Positions 18,417 through 28,926 of a DNA stretch of 64,000 nt are shown piece by piece. The notes below the pieces were generated by a model. The model worked only from the letters and a program-made list of their open reading frames with translations, was not told the DNA's origin and ran no database searches. The first letter of the stretch is position 1, and each line of letters begins with the position of its first letter. This DNA comes from Pseudodesulfovibrio thermohalotolerans (lineage in GTDB: Bacteria; Desulfobacterota; Desulfovibrionia; Desulfovibrionales; Desulfovibrionaceae). The stretch covers positions 3,241,501 through 3,305,500 of the forward strand of contig NZ_CP120635.1 of NCBI RefSeq assembly GCF_021353295.2. The letters run 5' to 3'. Both the position numbers and the translations under genes were made by a program.

Positions 18417-18950
18417 CTAGAACATTCCCCGGTTCGTGCCCTGACCGGAGCCCATGCCCTGGCCGTAGCCGCGAACGGGACCGGAGCCGTCGCCCATGCC
18501 GTGGCCGTATCCGCGACCGAAGCCGGAACCGCGGCGGGGGCAATCGCCGAAAGCGGCGATGCCGGTGGCCTCGACGAGCTCATCGCCCATGGCCTTGCGC
18601 AGCTCAAACATCTTGCTACGCTGCTCGGAGATACCCTCAACCAACTTGGCGATGGCCGCTTCGTCAGCCTTGCCGCTGTTGATCATGGCCTGAAGCGTGG
18701 AGCGCTTGACCCAGATCTGATTGCGGACGGCCTCGAACTGCGGCTCGTATTTGTCGACGATGGCGTCGGCCTGGGCCTGCTTCTCGGGGGTCAGTTGATT
18801 GTACATGGCACCGGGGCCGTAGCCGGGACCGTAGCCCGTGCACGAGCCGGAGAATCCGCGCCCATGGCCGGGACCGGCCAGCGCGAAGGCGGCCATGCTC
18901 AGGACCAAGGCCGCAGCCAAAGCGGAGATGGTGATGTTTTTCTTTGACAT
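18417..18950 (-). CDS. periplasmic ZraP/Spy-like metal or stress chaperone
   Basis: This 177-residue exported protein has a signal peptide (residues 1-25, ending FALAG), a heptad-rich helical LTxxQ-like core (NQLTPEKQAQADAIVDKYEP) typical of the ZraP/CpxP/Spy superfamily, and Gly/Met/His-rich ends (GHGRGFSG and RGYGHGMGDGSG). ZraP binds zinc and buffers envelope stress in enterobacteria. AGGAGG lies 7 nt before the ATG at 18948-18950. A sigma-54 promoter at 19023-19038 and inverted repeats further upstream indicate control by the adjacent ZraR-like regulator. Confidence 0.88.
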   Translation of the reverse strand: MSKKNITISALAAALVLSMAAFALAGPGHGRGFSGSCTGYGPGYGPGAMYNQLTPEKQAQADAIVDKYEPQFEAVRNQIWVKRSTLQAMINSGKADEAAIAKLVEGISEQRSKMFELRKAMGDELVEATGIAAFGDCPRRGSGFGRGYGHGMGDGSGPVRGYGQGMGSGQGTNRGMF

Positions 18951-19022
18951 GTGTCTGCCTCCTAAAGGTTTATGCATTCATGCAAACAGGTAAATGCGTG
19001 TGTGACATTCTGATTGTCATAA

Positions 19023-19038
19023 AGCATGGGGCGTGCCA
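19023..19038 (-). promoter_or_regulatory. sigma-54 promoter of the ZraP-like gene
   Basis: On the minus strand the sequence is TGGCAC, 5 nt, ATGCT, followed by TT. It is identical in the -24 and -12 boxes to the promoter at 7113. The leader would be about 60 nt. Confidence 0.85.
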
Positions 19039-19090
19039 AAAATGTAATCACTATAAATTATTACTTTATTTTAAAACACTACGCCTGTGG

Positions 19091-19142
19091 TGCACAATCT
19101 TTTGTGCAGATATGTTCACACACTCTGCACACATCCTGTGCA
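19091..19142. promoter_or_regulatory. two palindromic sites upstream of the ZraP-like promoter
   Basis: TGCACAA-TCTT-TTGTGCA (19091-19108) and TGCACA-CATCC-TGTGCA (19126-19142) are perfect inverted repeats. They lie 54-104 bp upstream of the -24 box, the usual position for an NtrC-type activator. The half-site matches those at 7009-7057. Confidence 0.65.
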
Positions 19143-19229
19143 AAGTGCAAGCGGCCTCCCTTGACAAACCGCGACCGCGGCACAACCTAAGAGGCATCGA
19201 CAAACCACATGGGCCACGGAGTTACAATC

Positions 19230-19433
19230 ATGCCTATCTATGAATATACCTGTAAACAATGCGGAAACGAATTCGAAGAGCTTGTCCTGGGCGCGGAAAC
19301 GGATGTGACCTGCCCCAAATGCGGTTCGGAGGATACGGAAAAAATCATGAGCGCCTGCCGCGCCAAGGTGGACGGCGGCGGCCCCAACCTCGACGCCCTG
19401 CAAGGGGGCGGCTGCGGCTCCGGCGGCGGCTGA
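19230..19433 (+). CDS. FmdB-type zinc ribbon protein
   Basis: This 67-residue protein starts MPIYEYTCKQCGNEFE and has a second CxxC (CPKCGS), the FmdB-family zinc ribbon. The family is named after a presumed regulator of formamidase, but its function is generally unknown. The tail is glycine-rich with one Cys (GGGCGSGGG). The ATG at 19230 follows CGGAG; an in-frame upstream start is less likely. A TTGACA at 19161-19166 may be its -35. A paralogue lies at 38655. Confidence 0.9.
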   Translation: MPIYEYTCKQCGNEFEELVLGAETDVTCPKCGSEDTEKIMSACRAKVDGGGPNLDALQGGGCGSGGG

Positions 19434-19480
19434 GGAATCTAGCATCGCGCCCGGTCCGGGCGCACACGCCTTCCCACGAT

Positions 19481-19514
19481 CCCGGCCGCACTCCTGCGGC
19501 CGGGGCTGTTTTTT
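19481..19514 (+). terminator. terminator after the FmdB-type gene
   Basis: The stem CCCGGCCGCA/TGCGGCCGGG is followed by CTG and a T run. It separates the zinc ribbon gene from the dCMP deaminase gene. Confidence 0.9.
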
Positions 19515-19619
19515 CCCTCTTCCATCCGGGTCCGGCCCGACCTCGGCCGTTCCCTTTCGGCAAGAGAAATGATAGGTGGACCGAACCAAGCTCCACTTCG
19601 CAACGAACGAGGACCCCAC

Positions 19620-20078
19620 ATGCCCAACAGATTGCCCTGGCCGGAATATTTCATGCGCATCGCCCATCTTGTGGCCCAGCGCTCCACTTGCACCCGCCGC
19701 GCCGTGGGCGCCATCGCCGTGCGCGACAAGCGCATCCTGGCAACCGGATACAACGGCGTACCCACCAACATAGCCCACTGTGAAGAAGTGGGCTGCCTAC
19801 GCGACCGTCTCGGCATTCCTTCGGGCGAACGCCACGAACTCTGCCGGGGCCTGCACGCTGAACAGAATGTCATCATCCAGGCCGCCACCAACGGGCTGGA
19901 CCTCAAGGGGTGCGACATCTACTGCACCACCAAGCCCTGCATCCTGTGCACCAAGATGCTCATCAACTGCGGCGTGAAGAACATCTATTACAGCGAGAAC
20001 TATCCAGACGAGCTGTCCGAAGCCATGCTCGTCGAAGCCGGAGTGAACCATGTTTTCATGGAAGGCGACTTCAGCTAG
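19620..20078 (+). CDS. deoxycytidylate deaminase
   Basis: This 152-residue zinc deaminase converts dCMP to dUMP for thymidylate synthesis. The active-site HAEQN and PCILC zinc motifs are intact, and there is an insert with extra Cys/His ([18 protein letters not shown]) as in dCMP deaminases of the ComEB type. The ATG at 19620 follows GAGG at 7 nt. It overlaps the next gene, ribD, by 29 nt, so the two are probably coupled. Confidence 0.94.
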   Translation: MPNRLPWPEYFMRIAHLVAQRSTCTRRAVGAIAVRDKRILATGYNGVPTNIAHCEEVGCLRDRLGIPSGERHELCRGLHAEQNVIIQAATNGLDLKGCDIYCTTKPCILCTKMLINCGVKNIYYSENYPDELSEAMLVEAGVNHVFMEGDFS

Positions 20079-21183
20079 CGAACGATTCATGGCCCGGGCC
20101 GTTGAGCTGGCCCGGCGGGGACGCGGAGCCACGGCCCCGAACCCGTGCGTGGGGGCCGTGCTGGTCCGCGACGGCAAAGTGGCCGCCGAGGGATGGCACA
20201 CCCGGTTCGGCAAGCCGCACGCCGAGCGGGAATGTCTGGCCGCCGCCCGCGCCTCGGGCGTGGACCCGCGCGGCGCGACCATGTTCGTCACCCTGGAACC
20301 GTGCAACCACCACGGCAAAACCCCGCCGTGCACCGAAGCGCTCATCGAGGCGGGCGTGGCCGAGGTGGTGGTCGGAACCCGCGACCCCAACCCGGTGGCC
20401 GCCGGCGGCGTGGAAAAACTGCGCGCCCACGGCATCAAGGTCACGGTGGGCGTACTCGAACGGAAATGCCTGGACCTGATCGACGATTTCCTGCTCTGGC
20501 AGCGAACCTACTCGTCCTACAACATCCTCAAGATGGCCGCCACGCTGGACGGCAAGATCGCGGCCGCCTCCCGCAGGCCCGAGCCGGTCTCCTGTCCCGA
20601 ATCCTTTGCCAGGGTGCACGCCCTGCGCGCCATGGTGGGCGCGGTCATTGTCGGCGGCAACACCTTTTATGCGGACGATCCGAGCCTGACCTGCCGGATG
20701 GACGGCCTGCCCGAGGACTTCGTCCAGCCCTTCGGAGTGATCGTCTCCTCCCGACTGCCCGACGACCCGAGCCGCTTCACCCTGCTGCGCGACCGGCCGG
20801 AACGGGCTATCTTCATGACCTCTCAGACCGCCGCCCGCAGTCCCCAGGCCGATGTCCTGCGGCGGCGCGGCACCTCGGTCTGGCCCTTGCCCGGCCGGGC
20901 GGGCTCCCTTGCCCTCTCCTGCGGTTTCGAACGGCTGCGCTACGACTGCGGCTGCCACTACACCCTGTGCGAAGGCGGCGGCCGACTGGCCCTGGCCCTC
21001 ATCGAACAGGGACTGGCCGACGAACTCATCCATTTCGTGGCGCCGCGCATTCTCGGCGACGACTCCGCCCCGGCGGCCTACTCCGGCCGCAAAGCCGCGG
21101 CCATGTCCCAGGCACTCGATTTCCGCATCGCGGAATGCGAACCAGTGGGAACGGACCTGATGCTCACCCTGCGCAACCGTTAA
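20050..21183 (+). CDS. ribD: bifunctional riboflavin biosynthesis deaminase/reductase
   Basis: This 377-residue protein catalyses the second and third steps of riboflavin synthesis. The N-terminal deaminase has [17 protein letters not shown] and the zinc motif [13 protein letters not shown]. The C-terminal reductase has [11 protein letters not shown] and [12 protein letters not shown]. The start at 20050 is chosen because GGAG lies 6 nt before it; an alternative ATG at 20089 would trim 13 residues. It overlaps the dCMP deaminase gene, and ribE follows after two inserted binding-protein genes. Confidence 0.95.
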   Translation: MFSWKATSASERFMARAVELARRGRGATAPNPCVGAVLVRDGKVAAEGWHTRFGKPHAERECLAAARASGVDPRGATMFVTLEPCNHHGKTPPCTEALIEAGVAEVVVGTRDPNPVAAGGVEKLRAHGIKVTVGVLERKCLDLIDDFLLWQRTYSSYNILKMAATLDGKIAAASRRPEPVSCPESFARVHALRAMVGAVIVGGNTFYADDPSLTCRMDGLPEDFVQPFGVIVSSRLPDDPSRFTLLRDRPERAIFMTSQTAARSPQADVLRRRGTSVWPLPGRAGSLALSCGFERLRYDCGCHYTLCEGGGRLALALIEQGLADELIHFVAPRILGDDSAPAAYSGRKAAAMSQALDFRIAECEPVGTDLMLTLRNR

Positions 21184-21294
21184 CGCACCTTTGGCCGGAC
21201 AACGGCCATTCGCTCCGGCCCATGAGCCCCCATGTCCACACCCGGCCCTGCGCGGCCGCTTGCCATCCTTTCTTCAAGCGGTTATCATTATCAT

Positions 21295-22047
21295 ATGCTG
21301 GTCGCAAAAGTCCTTGTTGCGGTCCCGCTTCTTGCGGGACTTCTTCTCGCGTCTCCCGGTTTCGCCCAGGGAACCGACGACGCCGGAAATCTAACCTACC
21401 TGACCGAAGAGTTCAGGCCCTTGAGCTATACCATTGACGGCAAGCCCGCCGGGTTGGCCGTGTCCCTGCTCAAGCTGCTCTGGAAGGAAATGGGCGTGCC
21501 GGAGCAGCCCATCCAGGTCATGCCCTGGCCTCGCGTATACGATACCCTTCAGCTCGACCCGCACATCATGATCTTTTCGATGTACCGCACGGCGGAACGG
21601 GAAAAATCCTTCAAATGGGTAGGGCCGATCGTCAAGGGGCGGCTTGCCCTCTTCTCGTTGCGCTCGCGTCACCTGAAGACGAATTCCCTAAAGAACCTCA
21701 CCGGAAGCCGAATCGCCTCCCTTCGCGACATCGCGGCGGCCTCGAAAATGCTCCGCGCCGGATTCGTTCCAACCTACGCATCCAACGCCGCACATGCCAT
21801 ACAATTGCTCGAATCCGGCCGTGTGGACGCCCTCGCCCTGGACGAACTCAGGTTCCGCCAAGCGCTCACGACTTTGGACATTCCCCCCGAAACCTTCGAG
21901 ATCATCTATGTCCTGAGCGAAGAATCGCTTTGCTACGCCCTCAGCCCCGACACTGAGGACACCCTCGTCGCCCGTTTCCAAAAAGCCCTGGACACGGTGA
22001 TCAAGAAGCCGGACTACCGCAAGCTTCGTGCCCGATTCCTGAATTGA
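21295..22047 (+). CDS. periplasmic solute-binding protein (SBP family 3-like), paralogue 1
   Basis: This protein of about 250 residues has a signal peptide (VAVPLLAGLLLASPGFAQG) and then an amino-acid-type binding-protein fold (YLTEEFRPLSYTIDGKPAGL, MPWPRVYDTL, FSMYRTAEREKSFKWVGP). No permease or ATPase is nearby, so it may be an orphan sensor or part of another transporter. The ATG at 21295 fits the signal peptide best; a longer in-frame start at 21232 cannot be excluded. It shares MPW.R.Y and R.EREK.F.W.GP with the next gene, so the pair arose by duplication. Confidence 0.82.
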   Translation: MLVAKVLVAVPLLAGLLLASPGFAQGTDDAGNLTYLTEEFRPLSYTIDGKPAGLAVSLLKLLWKEMGVPEQPIQVMPWPRVYDTLQLDPHIMIFSMYRTAEREKSFKWVGPIVKGRLALFSLRSRHLKTNSLKNLTGSRIASLRDIAAASKMLRAGFVPTYASNAAHAIQLLESGRVDALALDELRFRQALTTLDIPPETFEIIYVLSEESLCYALSPDTEDTLVARFQKALDTVIKKPDYRKLRARFLN

Positions 22048-22092
22048 TCGAGTCGATTTACAACCTCGCCGCCAATTGCTAGTGGAAGTAAT

Positions 22093-22908
22093 ATGCCACT
22101 GCGCCAACCGCCATACAGCAAACGCCCGCCAACAGGGGCCTCCCCGATCGGAATCGCGGTGATTCCGCTCCTGATCCTGTGCGGTCTGCTTCTCTTGCCG
22201 GCCCCGGCCCTAAGCGGACTGGGCAAGCCCAAGGCGCTGGAGGCGTACACTTGGCTGACCGAGGAATACTATCCGTTCAACTACACGGAAAACGGGCGGC
22301 TCCGGGGAATCTCCGTGGACCTGTTGCGCATGGTCTGGGGCGAGCTGAACATCTCCCCGAAACCCGTGGAATCCATGCCCTGGGCCAGGGCCTACGAACG
22401 GGTCCAGCACGAAGCGCACACCGTGCTGTTCAGCATGGCACGCACCCCTGAACGCGAAAAGCTGTTTCAATGGGCAGGCCCCATCGCCTCGGTCCGATTC
22501 GTGCTGATCGCCCGCAAGGACCGTCACATCCACTTGGAAACACTGGACGATCTAGAGGGATTGACCGTGGGCACCCTGCGAAAGGACGTCTTGGACGCCT
22601 TGCTCGCGAAATACCAGGATATCGCCCGCATCCAGCCCGTAGTCAGCATGGACCAGAACATAAACAAGCTCATGACGAACAGGCTGGACATGGTGGCCTA
22701 CGAGGAAACCTCCTGGTACAAGATCGCGGCCCGCTACGGGTTCGATCCAGACGATTTCGAGACCGTGTACGTCCTGCGGGAAACGCCGGTGTACTATGCC
22801 TTCAACCCGGCCACCCCGACCAATCTGGTGAACGTCTTCCAGACCGCGCTTGACCGGGTCAAGGCCCGGCCGGAATACCCCGCGCTTCTTGACGCCTACC
22901 TGCGCTGA
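22093..22908 (+). CDS. periplasmic solute-binding protein (SBP family 3-like), paralogue 2
   Basis: This 271-residue protein has a hydrophobic export signal (AVIPLLILCGLLLLPAPALS) and the same fold as its neighbour (TWLTEEYYPFNYTENGRL, SMPWARAYERV, MARTPEREKLFQWAGP). The two share roughly a third of their residues by eye. The ligand is unknown; amino acids or small organic acids are usual for the family. It lies between ribD and ribE on the same strand without other transport genes. Confidence 0.82.
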   Translation: MPLRQPPYSKRPPTGASPIGIAVIPLLILCGLLLLPAPALSGLGKPKALEAYTWLTEEYYPFNYTENGRLRGISVDLLRMVWGELNISPKPVESMPWARAYERVQHEAHTVLFSMARTPEREKLFQWAGPIASVRFVLIARKDRHIHLETLDDLEGLTVGTLRKDVLDALLAKYQDIARIQPVVSMDQNINKLMTNRLDMVAYEETSWYKIAARYGFDPDDFETVYVLRETPVYYAFNPATPTNLVNVFQTALDRVKARPEYPALLDAYLR

Positions 22909-22978
22909 CGCGCCGATTTACACCCGCCCCCCGGCCTGCTACAACGAGGCCGCACAACACAGAAACGAGGTATCATCC

Positions 22979-23638
22979 ATGTTTACCGGACTGATAATGG
23001 GCATGGGCCGCATCGAGGCCGCCGAGGCCAGGGGTTCCGAGACGCGGTTTCGCATCCGGCCCCTCTGCGAACTGTCCGACATCGAGCTTGGCGAGTCCAT
23101 CGCCGTGAACGGCGTATGCCTGACCGTGGAGACTTTCGGCGACGGCTGGTTCACCTGCTACGCCAGCCGCGAAACCCTGTCCGTGACCAGCCTGGGCGGA
23201 TTGCGCCCGGGAAGCACGGTCAATCTGGAGCGGGCCATGGCCATGGGCGACCGTTTCGGCGGACATATCGTGGCCGGACACGTGGACTGCATGGCCGAGG
23301 TGGCCGAAGTGCGCCCGGCGGGCGAATCGAAAATATACCGCCTGTCCTTTGACGCGGCCCACGGGCGATACGTCATCCCCAAGGGGTCCGTGACCCTGGA
23401 CGGCATCAGCCTGACGGTCAACGCCTGCGCCCCCACCTGGCTCGAAGTGAACATCATCCCGGAGACGCAACGGGTGACGACCATTTCCGGCTGGTCGTCC
23501 GGCACCAAAGTCAACATGGAAACGGACGTCATCGGAAAGTATGTGGAGCGGATGGTCCAACCCTGGACCGGCTCACCGGAAACCGACAAGGGCGCCACCG
23601 GCATCACCATGGATTTTCTACGGAAAAACGGTTTTTAA
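22979..23638 (+). CDS. ribE: riboflavin synthase alpha chain
   Basis: This 219-residue enzyme dismutates two 6,7-dimethyl-8-ribityllumazine molecules to riboflavin. It begins MFTGLIMGMG and has two similar lumazine-binding halves, with GESIAVNGVCLTV and GSVTLDGISLTVN as the paired motifs. The ATG at 22979 follows GAGG. A terminator follows 29 nt after the stop, closing the dCMP deaminase-ribD-SBP-SBP-ribE group. Confidence 0.97.
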   Translation: MFTGLIMGMGRIEAAEARGSETRFRIRPLCELSDIELGESIAVNGVCLTVETFGDGWFTCYASRETLSVTSLGGLRPGSTVNLERAMAMGDRFGGHIVAGHVDCMAEVAEVRPAGESKIYRLSFDAAHGRYVIPKGSVTLDGISLTVNACAPTWLEVNIIPETQRVTTISGWSSGTKVNMETDVIGKYVERMVQPWTGSPETDKGATGITMDFLRKNGF

Positions 23639-23666
23639 CCGTCCCCGTTTGGACCGTACGAATTAA

Positions 23667-23697
23667 AAGGCACGCCCGCAAAGCGTGCTTTTTTTAT
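23667..23697 (+). terminator. terminator after ribE
   Basis: The stem GCACGC/GCGTGC with a 7-nt loop is followed by seven T. The next 145 nt up to the leuS terminator hold no gene that I can support. Confidence 0.9.
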
Positions 23698-23842
23698 TTA
23701 TGCTTTGCCGCGATGGTTCGCGAACTCCCGACCTTCGCCGTATTCAAGGCGGGAGGCGGCGCAGTGATATCCACGCGCTGTCCCCTTCTCCTCAAAGGGC
23801 AAGAGACACACCAAAACGAAACCCGCCGCAACAAGGCTTGCA

Positions 23843-23877
23843 AAAGAAAAGGCCGGGAGGAAAACCTCCCGGCCTTT
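23843..23877 (-). terminator. terminator after leuS
   Basis: A 10-bp stem GGCCGGGAGG/CCTCCCGGCC is followed on the minus strand by TTTTCTTTT. It ends the ribBA-ribH-nusB-leuS group. Confidence 0.92.
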
Positions 23878-23898
23878 GCAAATCAGGCGTTTGCCGCG

Positions 23899-26400
23899 CT
23901 AGCCCACAACGATGTTGACCAGCTTGTTGGGAATGACAATGACCTTGCGGACGGTCTTGTCCTCGATGAACTTCTGGACGTTTTCCAGGTTCATGGCGAG
24001 CTTTTCGACCTCGGGTTGCGGGGCGTTGTTCGAAGCCTCGAACTTGCCGCGCACCTTGCCGTTGACCTGGACGACCATGGTAACTTCGTCGAGGACGAGC
24101 GCCTTTTCGTCGTATTTGGGCCACGACTGGGAGGTCAGGTGCGCCTTGTGGCCGAGGGCGGCCCAAAGCTCCTCGCAGATATGCGGGGCCACCGGGGAGA
24201 GCAGAGTGACGGCCGTGGCGATGGCCGAGGACAGGGCCGCGGGATCGGACTCCTTGAGCTCGTCCTTGACCTGGTAAAGCTCGTTGACCAGCTCCATGAT
24301 GGCCGCGATGACCGTGTTGAACTGGAACTCGTTCTCGATGTCACGCGTGGCGCGACGGATGGTGTCGTGCTCCTTGAAGCGCAGTCCCTTGGCGGCCTCG
24401 CACGCGGGCTGGGTGTGGGAAGCCGGGGTCATGGGCGTAAGCACATCCTCCAGATCCTCAATCAGCCGCCACAGGCGGGACAGGAAGCGGTACGCGCCGT
24501 CAATGCCCTGATCGGACCATTCCAGCTCCTTGACCGGCGGGGAGGCGAAGAGGATGAAGAGCCTGGTCGCGTCCGCGCCGTACCTGTTGATCATGGCGTT
24601 GGGATCGACCACGTTGCCCTTGGACTTGGACATCTTGCTGCCGTCCTTGAGAACCATGCCCTGGGTCAGCAGGTTGGCGAACGGTTCGCCATGCTTGACG
24701 AAGCCGCAGTCGCGCAGGGCCTTGGTGAAGAACCGGGAGTAAAGCAGGTGCAGAATGGCGTGTTCGATGCCGCCGATGTACTGGTCCACGTTCATCCAGT
24801 AGTCCAGATGCTCCCCGCCCAGGGCCTCGTCCTCGTTGCGCGGATCGCAATAGCGCATGTAGTACCAGGAGGACTCGAAGAAGGTGTCGAAGGTGTCGGT
24901 CTCGCGCCGGGCTGGCTTGCCGCACTTGGGACAGGTGCAGTTGACGAACTCCTCCATGGCGGGCAGGGGCGACTTGCCGTCCTGGCGCACCTGGGCGTTC
25001 TCGGGCAGCAGCACCGGCAGGTCCTCGTCGGGGACCGGAACCACGCCGCACTCGTCGCAGTAGATGACCGGAATGGGCGCGCCCCAGAACCGCTGGCGGG
25101 AGACGTTCCAGTCGCGCAGGCGGTAATTGACGGCCATCTTGCCCTTGCCGGACTTGTCCAGATGCTCGACGATGGCCTTCTTGGCGTCTTCGTTGGGCAT
25201 TCCGTCGAACTCGCCGGAATGAATCAGGAAGCCGGGGGCGGTGTACGCCTCGGTCAGATTAGCGGCGTCGAGCTGTTCGCCCTTTTCGTGCAGTTCGGGC
25301 GGATTGATGACCGCCTGCTTGGAAAGACCGTACTTGGTGGCGAATTCAAAATCGCGCTGATCGTGGGCGGGAACGGCCATGACCGCGCCGGTGCCGTAGC
25401 CCATGAGCACGAAGTTGGCCACGAAAATGGGGATGTCCTTGCCGGTGACCGGGTTGACGCAGTACTTGCCGGTGAAGATGCCTTCCTTCTCCAGGTCGTC
25501 AGCGCCGCGCTTGATGCGGTCCATGTTCCGGATGTTGGCCACGAAGGCCTCGATCTCGCCCTTGTTCGGGGCGTCGGCGATGAGCTTCTCCACAAGGGGA
25601 TGCTCGGCGGCGACGGACATGAAGGTCGCGCCGTACAGGGTGTCCGGGCGGGTGGTGAAGACGTCGATGGACTCGTCCATGTCCTTCACCTGGAAGGTCA
25701 GCTCCGCACCGTAGGACTTGCCGATCCAGTTGCGCTGCATGGTCAGCACGCGCTCGGGCCAGCCCCCTTCCAGAGATTCAAGGTCGTCGAGAAGCTCGTC
25801 CGCGTAGTCTGTGATACGCAGGAACCACTGCTCCATATCCTTCTGCTCCACCTCGGAATCGCAACGCCAGCACAGCCCTTCCTCAACCTGCTCGTTGGCG
25901 AGCACCGTGTTGCAGGTCGGGCACCAGTTCTGCGGAGAATTCTTGCGGTAGGCGAGGCCCTTTTCCAGGAAACGGAGAAAGAATTTCTGTTCCCACTTGT
26001 AGTACTCCGGACGGCAGGTGGCGATTTCACGCCGCCAGTCGTAGGAGTATCCCAGCCGCTTGAGCTGTTCGCGCATCTCCGAGATGTTCTGGTAGGTCCA
26101 GGTGGCGGGATGGGTCTTGTGCTTGATTGCGGCGTTCTCGGCGGGCAGGCCGAAGGCGTCCCAGCCCATGGGGTGCATGACGTTGAAGCCCTGCATGGAC
26201 TTGAAACGCGCAACCACGTCGCCGATGGAGTAGTTGCGGACGTGGCCCATGTGAATCTTGCCGGACGGATAGGGAAACATCTCCAGCACGTAATATTTGG
26301 GCTTGGAGGGATCCGTCTCAACCTGGAAGCAGCCGGATTCCTGCCAGATCGCCTGCCATTTTTTCTCTATGTCCTCGGGGGAATATTTGCCTAATGCCAT
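23899..26400 (-). CDS. leuS: leucyl-tRNA synthetase
   Basis: This 833-residue class I synthetase charges tRNA-Leu. It has [16 protein letters not shown] (HIGH region) near residue 43, a CP1 editing domain with the conserved TxxTxPDT-type motif ([15 protein letters not shown]), a zinc-like CxxC pair (CPTC, CWRC), and [12 protein letters not shown] near residue 600. The length is normal. It is the last gene of the minus-strand group with nusB and ribH upstream. Confidence 0.98.
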   Translation of the reverse strand: MALGKYSPEDIEKKWQAIWQESGCFQVETDPSKPKYYVLEMFPYPSGKIHMGHVRNYSIGDVVARFKSMQGFNVMHPMGWDAFGLPAENAAIKHKTHPATWTYQNISEMREQLKRLGYSYDWRREIATCRPEYYKWEQKFFLRFLEKGLAYRKNSPQNWCPTCNTVLANEQVEEGLCWRCDSEVEQKDMEQWFLRITDYADELLDDLESLEGGWPERVLTMQRNWIGKSYGAELTFQVKDMDESIDVFTTRPDTLYGATFMSVAAEHPLVEKLIADAPNKGEIEAFVANIRNMDRIKRGADDLEKEGIFTGKYCVNPVTGKDIPIFVANFVLMGYGTGAVMAVPAHDQRDFEFATKYGLSKQAVINPPELHEKGEQLDAANLTEAYTAPGFLIHSGEFDGMPNEDAKKAIVEHLDKSGKGKMAVNYRLRDWNVSRQRFWGAPIPVIYCDECGVVPVPDEDLPVLLPENAQVRQDGKSPLPAMEEFVNCTCPKCGKPARRETDTFDTFFESSWYYMRYCDPRNEDEALGGEHLDYWMNVDQYIGGIEHAILHLLYSRFFTKALRDCGFVKHGEPFANLLTQGMVLKDGSKMSKSKGNVVDPNAMINRYGADATRLFILFASPPVKELEWSDQGIDGAYRFLSRLWRLIEDLEDVLTPMTPASHTQPACEAAKGLRFKEHDTIRRATRDIENEFQFNTVIAAIMELVNELYQVKDELKESDPAALSSAIATAVTLLSPVAPHICEELWAALGHKAHLTSQSWPKYDEKALVLDEVTMVVQVNGKVRGKFEASNNAPQPEVEKLAMNLENVQKFIEDKTVRKVIVIPNKLVNIVVG

Positions 26401-26477
26401 GGTAGATGATTCCTATGTGGTCGTTTCGTCCCCGTCGACGGGCCGGGAGGCGTGGCGGATGCGTGCCTTGGGGGCGA

Positions 26478-26927
26478 TCAGTTTCGCTTCAGGGTTTTGG
26501 CCACGCCGTCCAGAATGCCGTTCACGAAGGAACGGGACTTGTCGTCCCCGAAGGTCTTGGACAGCTCGATGGCCTCGTTGATGGCCGCCTTGACCGGAAT
26601 GTCGGTGAACAGCATCTCAAACAGGGACAGGCGCAGGATGGACAGCTCGACCATGGCGATCCTTTCGATCTTCCAATGCTGCGAGTGCTCTTCGATGGTC
26701 TTGTCGATGTCGTGCAGGTTCACGTTCACGCCCATGACCAGATTGCGCGCGAAGGCGCGCGCAGTCTCGGATTCCTGTTCGAGAACCAGGGGGTTGATGT
26801 CGAACAGGGTGTCCATGTCCAAGGGGTTTTCCTTGTCAAGGAAGTGCGTGGAGTAGAGCACCTGAAAGGCCAGGGTGCGCCCCACCCTGCGGATACCGGG
26901 CCGGTTGCCCTTTGATTTCGAACTCAT
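26478..26927 (-). CDS. nusB: transcription antitermination factor NusB
   Basis: This 149-residue all-helical protein binds boxA RNA with NusE in rRNA antitermination. The N-terminal basic region (RPGIRRVGRTLAFQVLYS) and the C-terminal IPVKAAINEAIELSKTFGDDKSRSFVNGILD are characteristic. It begins 3 nt after the ribH stop, the usual ribH-nusB coupling. Confidence 0.96.
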   Translation of the reverse strand: MSSKSKGNRPGIRRVGRTLAFQVLYSTHFLDKENPLDMDTLFDINPLVLEQESETARAFARNLVMGVNVNLHDIDKTIEEHSQHWKIERIAMVELSILRLSLFEMLFTDIPVKAAINEAIELSKTFGDDKSRSFVNGILDGVAKTLKRN

Positions 26928-26930
26928 GGG

Positions 26931-27398
26931 TTAAAGCTGCTCCAGCACGCGGATCGTTTCGAGCATGGCGGACGCAGCCTCCACACCCTTGTTGCCGCCC
27001 TTGGAACCGGCGCGTTCAATGGCCTGATCCAGGGAATCGCAGGTGAGCAGGCCGAAGCCCATGGGCACGCCGGTCTCCATGGTGGAGTGGGCGACGCCCT
27101 TGGCGCACTCGCTGCAAACGTAGTCGAAGTGCGGAGTGGCGCCCCTGATGACCGCGCCGAGCACGACGACGCCGTCGTAATTGCCGGACCGTGCCAGCTT
27201 CTGGGCGGCGATGGGCAGCTCGAAGGCGCCGGGTAGGCGAACCAGGGTCAGGTCGTCCTCGGACGCGCCATGACGGACAAGGTAGTCCACGGCACCGGAG
27301 ATGAGGCGGTCAACGATGAAGTCGTTGAACCGGGCGGCCACGATGGCGATCTTGAGTCCCTTGGCGTCCAGCAGTCCTTCGATGGTCTTCATGGACAT
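26931..27398 (-). CDS. ribH: 6,7-dimethyl-8-ribityllumazine synthase
   Basis: This 155-residue enzyme condenses the ribD pathway product with the four-carbon product of RibB, giving the substrate of RibE. Motifs [22 protein letters not shown] and [15 protein letters not shown] are intact. The ATG at 27396-27398 follows GGGAG; a second ATG two codons later is possible. It lies between ribBA and nusB. Confidence 0.97.
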   Translation of the reverse strand: MSMKTIEGLLDAKGLKIAIVAARFNDFIVDRLISGAVDYLVRHGASEDDLTLVRLPGAFELPIAAQKLARSGNYDGVVVLGAVIRGATPHFDYVCSECAKGVAHSTMETGVPMGFGLLTCDSLDQAIERAGSKGGNKGVEAASAMLETIRVLEQL

Positions 27399-27452
27399 GA
27401 TGTCTTCTCCCTACTGATATGAAATATATAGCAGTGTAATATGTTATCGGTT

Positions 27453-27474
27453 CCCCAAAAGTCAAACTTTGGGG
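27453..27474 (-). promoter_or_regulatory. hairpin just after the ribBA stop
   Basis: CCCCAAA pairs with TTTGGGG. No T run follows, so it is not a full terminator. TTGACT in the loop and a CATATT/ATATTA stretch about 16-17 nt further on could form a weak internal promoter for ribH. Confidence 0.35.
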
Positions 27475-27475
27475 G

Positions 27476-28687
<1,212 letters not shown>

Positions 28688-28717
28688 GCTTCTACCTCGA
28701 TGATGGTTTACCCTGAC

Positions 28718-28739
28718 GGGCGCGTGAAAAACCGCGCCC
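28718..28739 (-). promoter_or_regulatory. leader hairpin upstream of ribBA
   Basis: GGGCGCG pairs with CGCGCCC around an 8-nt loop, about 30 nt before the ribBA start. The conserved blocks of an FMN riboswitch are not present, so its role is unknown. Confidence 0.35.
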
Positions 28740-28926
28740 CTCGCCAAACGGCGGGGAACCAATGTACTTAGCGCAAATGGCCCCGCTGGGGAAGTGGAAA
28801 ATTCCCAAGTGAAAGGCTTTGAATATCAAACGGTTGTTAAAGGCGATTTCCAAAGAGCCCTGTTCATACGGTCCGACGGCCGTCTTCCGAAGAATGGCGC
28901 GGCGCCTTCAACAGCGGGTCCGGCGG

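Noticed and set aside
28688..28926. FMN riboswitch upstream of ribBA
   Set aside because: The conserved sequence blocks are not found on the relevant strand; only a simple hairpin is present.
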